From: Bacillota bacterium
Lineage (GTDB): Bacteria; Bacillota; Clostridia; Peptostreptococcales; Anaerovoracaceae
Direction of reading: 5' to 3'
Assembly (NCBI GenBank): GCA_030525285.1
Contig: JAUNFA010000003.1
Span: 1 to 64,000, forward strand
Length of the DNA stretch: 64,000 bases
Within the stretch, counting starts at the first letter, position 1. The number at the start of each line of letters is the position of its first letter. This document shows positions 54,570 through 61,900 of this stretch, piece after piece. A program made the position numbers and the translations under genes. Below the pieces are notes generated by a model that worked only from the letters and a program-made list of their open reading frames with translations, was not told where the DNA came from and searched no databases.

Positions 54570-54669
54570 ATTGCACCTCAATAAAGATAATAAAAAATTT
54601 TATATGTTAGAGATTAATTATAAAAAAATATTTACATATATAATTTTGTATGCATAAGGACTGATATGA

Positions 54670-54678
54670 TGTTATAAT
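54670..54678 (+). promoter_or_regulatory. Possible extended -10 promoter for the membrane protein-lepB operon
   Basis: TGTTATAAT fits the extended -10 form TGnTATAAT. No good -35 is seen. The predicted start near 54685 leaves a leader of about 95 bases. Confidence 0.45.
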
Positions 54679-54692
54679 AATATGTGGCTAAA

Positions 54693-54728
54693 TGCAATGG
54701 CGTAGGGGAATCAAATCTGCCGATTGCA
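54693..54728 (+). promoter_or_regulatory. Stem-loop in the 5' leader of the membrane protein-lepB operon
   Basis: TGCAATGGC and GCCGATTGCA form a 9-bp stem with one bulged G and a 17-base loop. The flanks (AAAT with ATTT, ATGT with ACAT) extend the pairing. It does not match a riboswitch class I know. Confidence 0.4.
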
Positions 54729-54781
54729 AATTTATGGTTACATAGTTAACAATATATTAAGTTTAGGGGAGGTGAAATGAG

Positions 54782-54976
54782 TTGTTAAAGGTGTTCAGCT
54801 TACACGAGTCAATGCATGCCCAGTATGGCATATGCTTGTGGACCCTTGTAGCATTCATAATTTTCCTTATTATTATAGCACTTGCAGTAGTGCATTTCAT
54901 GTTTAATAGGAAAAGGGATAATGAAGCAAGAAGGGAAATTGATGAGATTAGAAAGGCGAAAGGTGAAGTATCATGA
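54782..54976 (+). CDS. Small single-pass membrane protein, first of a tandem pair
   Basis: 64 residues starting at TTG. A His-rich N-terminus with YGICLW is followed by one membrane helix (about residues 20-42) and a charged helical tail (NRKRDNEARREIDEIRKAK). GGAGG (54768-54772) is nine bases before the TTG; an ATG at 54777 would give only three codons. It overlaps the next gene by four bases. The next protein shares the layout and a Gly-x-Cys-(Leu)-Trp motif, so the two look like paralogues. Function unknown. Confidence 0.65.
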   Translation: MLKVFSLHESMHAQYGICLWTLVAFIIFLIIIALAVVHFMFNRKRDNEARREIDEIRKAKGEVS

Positions 54977-55164
54977 CCAACGTATTGCATCACACTACGT
55001 TAGGATTCTGTTGGCTTGATATTATTGCTGCAATAATACTTATTGCAATTGTTGCACTATTTATTGTTAAGCACAGGAATCTTAAAAAGAAACTTAACGA
55101 ACTTGAGGACCAGGTTTCCGAGAGAAGCGCTGATGATACTATCAACGGTCAGGAATCGTTATAA
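54973..55164 (+). CDS. Small single-pass membrane protein, second of a tandem pair
   Basis: 63 residues: His-containing N-terminus with LGFCWLD, one membrane helix (about 17-32) and a helical charged tail that could form a short coiled coil (LKKKLNELEDQVSER). Start overlaps the preceding gene (ATGA) and stop overlaps lepB (TAATG), so translation of all three is coupled. The layout mirrors the preceding protein. I do not recognise the family. Confidence 0.7.
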   Translation: MTNVLHHTTLGFCWLDIIAAIILIAIVALFIVKHRNLKKKLNELEDQVSERSADDTINGQESL

Positions 55165-55664
55165 TGGCAAAGAAACGCGTTCTGAGGAAATATGACGGTC
55201 AAAAGCGCAGCTGGTTCAAATTCGCATTGATGATTGGGACGGCTGTAATTGCGACACTGATAGTGTTTAATGTTGTTCTGGGTGTTTCCAAGGTATCAGG
55301 AAATTCCATGGAACCTGCACTTAGTGACGGACAGATAGTTTTTTATTCAAGGGTATCGGACGATTATAACAGGGGAGATGTGGTATCCATCAAAATGCCT
55401 TCCGGAGAGAAATATGTGAAGCGCATAGTTGCCATCGGAGGCGATGAGGTGGATATAAAGGACAATAAGCTGATAGTTAATGGAAAAATCCAGAGCTATG
55501 GCATGGGGACAACCGAAAAGGGAAGCTTTAATATGGAGTATCCGTTTATTCTCGAGAAAAATACTGTATTTGTTCTCGGAGATAACCGTCAGGCGTCAGT
55601 AGACTCTAGAACCTTTGGCCCGGTAGTCATCACATCCATAAGCGGCAAACTGTTATTGCGGTAA
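55164..55664 (+). CDS. lepB: Signal peptidase I
   Basis: 166 residues, short Gram-positive type. One N-terminal membrane helix (about 18-40), catalytic Ser in SGNSMEP near 48, catalytic Lys in KYVKRIVAIGGDE near 85, and LGDNR near 138. It removes signal peptides at the outer membrane face. Coupled to two tiny membrane proteins and followed by the giant secreted protein, so it may be specialised for that substrate rather than the housekeeping enzyme. Confidence 0.93.
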   Translation: MAKKRVLRKYDGQKRSWFKFALMIGTAVIATLIVFNVVLGVSKVSGNSMEPALSDGQIVFYSRVSDDYNRGDVVSIKMPSGEKYVKRIVAIGGDEVDIKDNKLIVNGKIQSYGMGTTEKGSFNMEYPFILEKNTVFVLGDNRQASVDSRTFGPVVITSISGKLLLR

Positions 55665-55767
55665 CTGTTTATATTCGGATAATATTGACATGCTTTCGTC
55701 GGTTTCGGGCGGCATGTTAGAAATATTTTGTGATTTTATAACGTAAGAGGTATTGGATAAGTTACCT

Positions 55768-55806
55768 TGCAACTGAGAATCTTTAAAGACTTTGGAATTT
55801 CAGTTG
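55768..55806 (+). other. Leader or terminator hairpin in the lepB-adhesin gap
   Basis: In the 264-base gap, CAACTGA and TCAGTTG form a 7-bp stem around a long AT-rich loop, followed by TTTGAT. A second hairpin, AAGGCGT with ACGCTTT (near 55879-55899), lies in the adhesin leader. TTGTTT and TATAAA with a 17-base spacer (near 55811-55839) may be its promoter. None is strong. Confidence 0.35.
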
Positions 55807-55928
55807 TTTGATAAATATGTTACTTATATAAATGATATAATTATCATAGATGAGAGATAATTAGGGATTAGACTTTAAGGCGTGTGTGGACGCTTTGATA
55901 AGTATCAGAAAGAACTGTGAGGGTAAAA

Positions 55929-58900
55929 ATGAAAGGACAATTTAGGAAAGGAATAGCGCTCGCATTGACCATAGCGCTCGTTGTAACCACGCTTTCGTTC
56001 ACGGCGGGGAATAAAATGAGAGCATCGGACGACGAGGGCGCCTATAAGACTGAACAGAATGCCAATGAACAGGCAGCCACCGAAGAAACTGCAGTTCAGA
56101 AGCAGAATGTTGATGTTGCCGCTAATGATAATAGCAGCAAGGCTGCGGCAACAGAAGAAAAGACGTCTGCCGGCAAGGTGGATAGTGACAAGGCGGGCAG
56201 CAGCAAATCGGGTAAGAGCATGCCTGCGAACAAGTTCAATGACAAGGCCGGCAACGGAATGAAGGTAGCTGTCAATGCACCGGAAGGTGCCCTTGAGAGC
56301 GATACAACCATGTCAGTTGCAGCGATAAGCAGAGATAAGGCTATGTCATATGCAGGCAAAGCTGACAAGAATGTTGCTGACGCTGTAGGTGTGACAATTT
56401 CATTCAAAAATAACGGTAAAAGCGTTGAACCGGATAAGAGTGTCACGGTTGATTTGAGTGGAATTAATGTATCTGGTGACAGCTTCAAGCTTATCCATGT
56501 TAAGGATAATGGTGGAGTTGAAGCGGTAAAGGGAACTGTTGACGGAAAGAGTGCTCACTTCAGCACATCTGAATTCAGCAGCTACATTATTGCCGGAATA
56601 TCGAAGAATGATTCAGAATCCGCAACTGGGGAAGGAGAAGCTGCAGATAAGGCTGAGACAGGCGCTTCTTCAGGAGATTCTGATAATGAGGAGTCAGACC
56701 AACAGACTTCAGAATCAGCTAAGTCAATAACGGTAAAATATGATGCCAACGGTGGCAAGGGAACAATCGCAGCACAGCAGGTTGTTCTCAATGCTGACGG
56801 AACGGGTAGCATTTTCCTTGCAAACAATACATTTGAAAAATCAGGATACGAATTTGCAGGATGGTCAACAGACAAAAATGCAGAGTCAGGATTCGAAGCA
56901 GGTGCTCAGGTGAGTGTGAATAAGGATGTCACATATTATGCTGTATGGACCAAGAAGGCATCATCTCGTTTCCCATCATTCAAATCGGATAAGAGCATAG
57001 CGACAATAGCGAACTACAATATTGGAGTGGGAGAGGACATTACAATAAACGGCACAGTCAGTGCGAGCAGAACCTGGAATGGTAATACTGAAAGCTGGAC
57101 GTCAAGTGATGCGTCAGTGGCAACAGTGAATGGCAATGGCTCATCTGCAACTGTAACAGGTATGAAAGCAGGACAGGCTACAATAACTCATACCTATTGC
57201 ACAGAAAGATTGTGGTATGGGACAACGTATTATAGTACTCAAAATGAAACCTTTACCGTAGATGTGGCGGGCACAGTGGAAGCTGAAAAGCCTGTTCTGA
57301 CTATATCGAAGAACAGTGTAAGCCTTACATCCAAGGGTGAGACTTCAACTATCAAGGCAACTGTTACCAACGATCCGGGAACAGGAATGATTAGATGGGA
57401 ATCATCTGATGAGAAGGTAGCAACTGTAGATAACGGCACAGTTAAGGCGGTAGGAGAAGGTAATGCAACTATAACGGCAAGATTTGTGTATTACGACGAA
57501 AATGATGAAATTCAGGAATTGAGCAAGAAAACAACTGTAACAGTAACTTTCTCCACACATAAGCTTTATTATTACGCACTTATTCCGGGAGCGTCAGAAA
57601 CAAGTTATGCGAATAACAGCTGGTTCGGACTGGGTGTAACTGAAATCAGCGGAGCACCTGACCCTAGGAACTTTGCGTTTGGTACGCATAATGAAATTGA
57701 CTATACAGTGACAGGAGTTGTCAAGACCCTGTATCCTGATTTGACATTTAAAGGTGTTACATATAAGTACGCAGAGCAGGGAAGCGAAAACGCATACAAG
57801 GAAGGTTATTATACATTGTTGCCATATAGGTTAGTGGTAGCAGACGGTGCCAACGATGGTAATAATCACTATAACCCAACTGCAGGTGGTAAGACATATC
57901 ACCTGGACCATACTGTAAGTTTGAACGAGAAATCCTACAGGACGGTAACCTTTAACGTTATGGATCCAGGTACAGATACCTATGGTTCTCTTACAGACTA
58001 CGCTCAGAGAGTTAAGGATGGTACGTCCGAATCATCCTTAAAGAAGCCTTCACAGCAGGTAGTTCCAAAGACTAAGGTGGTTGATGGAATAGAGTATGAA
58101 TTCGATGGCTGGTATAAGAATGAGGAATGTACACAGAAGGCTAACTTCAACGGTAATATCACTCAGAATACAAATTACTATGGTAAATATGTTGCGAAAA
58201 CTCAGAGGTACAAGGTCGAATATTATTATGACAAGGCATTGGACAGCAGCCTGACATATACTTCAAGTCCTGTAGCCATCGGCACAAGCATTACAACTTA
58301 TGCAGACAAGAGCAAGAAGGGATTTCTCTTCAAGGAAGCAACAGTAAGCGAAACAAATCCGCTGATTGTTGGCCCGAAAGCAGAAGATAACGTTATCAAG
58401 GTCTACTATGTTAAGAAGACAATGGGATATACGGTAAACTATTATCTCAACGGAACAACCATCAAGGTTGCCGCGTCAGAAACCGGCAAGGCTAAATACG
58501 GTGAAACGGTAACAGGTACACTTAAGGAAGTGGAAGGATGTACTCCGGTTGAGCCTAGTGTCCAGAACAAGAATCTTGTGGTATCAGATGAAGGTTCAAA
58601 CGAAATCAACTTCTATTACTACAAGAATGTTAAGCTCACAGCGAAGAGCAATGCCGTAACATATAACGGCAAAGAGCAGAAGGTAAACGGATATACAGTA
58701 AACGGTGGAACGTCAATTGAATTCGATTCAACTGATGTGAAAAACATCGGTGCAGCAGGCAAGGACGCAGGCATTTATCCTGTAGATGCTTCTGTTGCAA
58801 TGGGCAAGGTAGACAAAACAGGAAAGTATATCGTTACAGATACTGAAGACGGAAGCCTGCAGATTGACAAGGCACAGCTGATCGTAACGACTCCGACAGA

Positions 58901-61900
58901 TACCAAAGAGTACGACGGTGAGGCTTTGACTGCGGATGGTACAATCGAAGGCCTTGTTAATGGAGAGACTGTAACTTTCAATACAACGGGAAGCCAGACA
59001 GAAATAGGTTCATCAGCTAACGGATATAATCTTGAATTCAACAAAACAGCAAAGGAAGACAACTACACTGTTACAGAAAAAGTGGGAACACTTACAGTAA
59101 CAGAGAAGGCAGTAAAGACAATTGTAGTATCAGTAGATGATATCACTGCAATTTATGACGGTAAGGCTCACGGAGCCAACGTAACAGTATCAGATCTTCC
59201 TGATGGATGGACTGTTACAGACAAGAGCACTACAGGAACTGCGACACATGTCAAAGACGGCAAAGTGACTGTCAGCTGCGACAATATTACAATAAAGAAT
59301 TATAAGGGTAATGTTGTATACAAGAAGGTTAACGGTGAAGTAACTGTAAACAAGCTTAAGAGTCAGGATGACGCGGATGCGGTATCCTTCGTATCAGGTT
59401 CAGTTGCTATAACACCGAGAGACCTTAATGTTACAATGCCTAGCGTAAGCAAAGTATATGACGGTACTCCGCTCACTGCAGAGGGAACCATCAGTGGAAA
59501 TGATGTTGAAGGTGACAATATAACACTGAATACAACAGGAAGCCAGACGGAAGTAGGCTCAAGCGATAACACATATGATATCGACTGGGGTAATGCTGAT
59601 TCACAGGACTATAACCTCAAGGTGAACACAGGTAAACTTACGGTAACTGAATATACAGGCAAGATTACAGTAACGACAACAGGCGGAACTTTCACTTATG
59701 ATGGTGAAGAGCATGGAGCTAAAGTAAGCGTAAGCAAACTGCCTAAGGGATATACTCTTGAAGTAGCAGAATCAGATGCAAAAGCAACCAACGTGGCAGA
59801 TGGAACCGTTGAAGCAACCTGCGACAATCTGGTAATCAGGAATGCGGCAGGAGAAGATGTAACAAACAAACTGAATATCAATAAGGTTAAGGGTGCAATC
59901 AGAATTACACCTGCGCCACTTACAGTGATTACAGAATCTGATACCAAGACATATGACGGCAAACCTCTTACAGCATCAGGTGAGATTAGAGGATTCGTAA
60001 AGAATGAAAGTGCCAAGATTATTATGACTGGTTCACAGACAGATGTTGGGTCAAGTGCCAACACATATTCAATCAACTGGAACGGATCTGCTAAGAAGTC
60101 TAATTACGAAGTAGTAAATGAAGAAATCGGTACACTGTCAGTAACTGAAAGCACCAATGAGATTATTGTAACCACAACAGGCGGAACTTTCACTTATGAC
60201 GGCCAAGCTCACGGTGCAACTGTAGATGTCAGCGGTTTGCCTGATGGTTATACAGTACTTGTGGCTCAGTCAAATGCTTCGGTTAAGAACGTTTCTGACG
60301 GAGAAAAAACAGCTATCTGTGATAATCTTACGATTGTTAACAGAAAGGGAGAAGATATAACAAGTAATCTTAGTAAGAACATTACTTATGTAAATGGCAA
60401 ACTCAAGATTAATCCTGCACCGCTTACAGTAACAACTGATTCAGGCAGCAAGGTATACGACGGTAAGCCACTCACAGCACCTGGAAGCATGACAGGACTT
60501 GTTAATGGCGAAACTGCAACATTCAAGGTAACAGGAAGCCAGACAGAAGTAGGCTCAAGCACTAATACTTACAGCATTGCATGGGATGGAACAGCCAAGA
60601 AGGACAACTACACAATCAATGCTACGAAAGGCGAACTTGAAGTAACTGAGTATGCAGAGGAAATCACTGTAACTACAACAGGATTCGAAGGAACATATGA
60701 CGGCAAGGAACACAAAGCTAAAGTAAGTGTAAGCGAGCTGCCAGAAGGATATACTGTTGAAACAGCAACTTCAAATGCCAAGGCAACAGATGTAACAAAA
60801 GCACCTATTAATGCAACTTGCGATAACCTGGTAATCAAGAACGCTCAGGGCAAGGACGTAACAAAGCAGCTGAATGTTAAGAAGGTTGACGGCACAATTA
60901 TGATAACACCTGCCGGACTGACAGTAGTAACACCATCAGCCAGCAAGGTATATGATGGGGAAGCCCTTACAAAGAAGGGAAGGATCAGTGGTTTTGTAAA
61001 CGGTGAAACTGCAACATTCAAGACAACAGGAAGCCAGACAGAAGTAGGCTCAAGCGAAAATACCTACAGCATCGAATGGGATGGAACAGCCAAGAAGACT
61101 AACTATACCATCAGCGAAAGCAAGGGAACACTTACAGTAACAGAAAACGAAGATGAGATTGTAGTAACTACTACAGGCGGAACCTTCACTTATGACGGAC
61201 AGTCACATGGAGCTACAGTAAGTGTAAGCGCCCTGCCAAAGGGATATACTCTTGAAGCAGCAGAATCAAGTGCAACAGCAACTCATGTAGCAGATGGAAC
61301 CGTTACGGCAACCTGTGACAAACTGGTAATCAAGAATGCTCAGGGTAAAGATGTAACAGAGAAGCTGAAAAATAATATCAAGTATAATAACGGTGAAATT
61401 ACAATAACACCTAGACCACTTGCAGTTACAACATATGGCGGAAGCAAGGTATATGATGGGGAACCACTCACAGCAGATGGAAGCATTGATGGCTTTGCAG
61501 ACGGAGAGAGTGCAGTACTGAAAACAACAGGAAGCCAGACAGAAGTAGGTTCAAGCGATAACACATATGATATCGACTGGAACAATGCCGATGCCAAGGA
61601 CTATAAGCTTGTTGAGAAGGTAGGTAAACTTGAAGTAACAGAATATGCAGGCAAGATTACAGTAACGACAACAGGCGGAACTTTCGAGTATGATGGACAG
61701 CCTCATGGAGCTACAGTAAGTGTAAGCGAACTGCCTAAGGGATATACTCTTGGAATTGCAGAATCAAGCGCGACAGCAACTCATGTAGCAGATGGAACTG
61801 TTAAGGCAACCTGCGACAAGCTGGTAATCAGGAATGCTCAGGGTGAAGATGTAACAAACAAACTGGACATCGAGAAGATTAACGGCAAAATTGCAATAAC

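Noticed and set aside
54582..54776. c-di-GMP riboswitch in front of the membrane protein-lepB operon, near GGDEF gene
   Set aside because: The conserved GEMM-I core elements are not present; only a simple stem-loop is seen.
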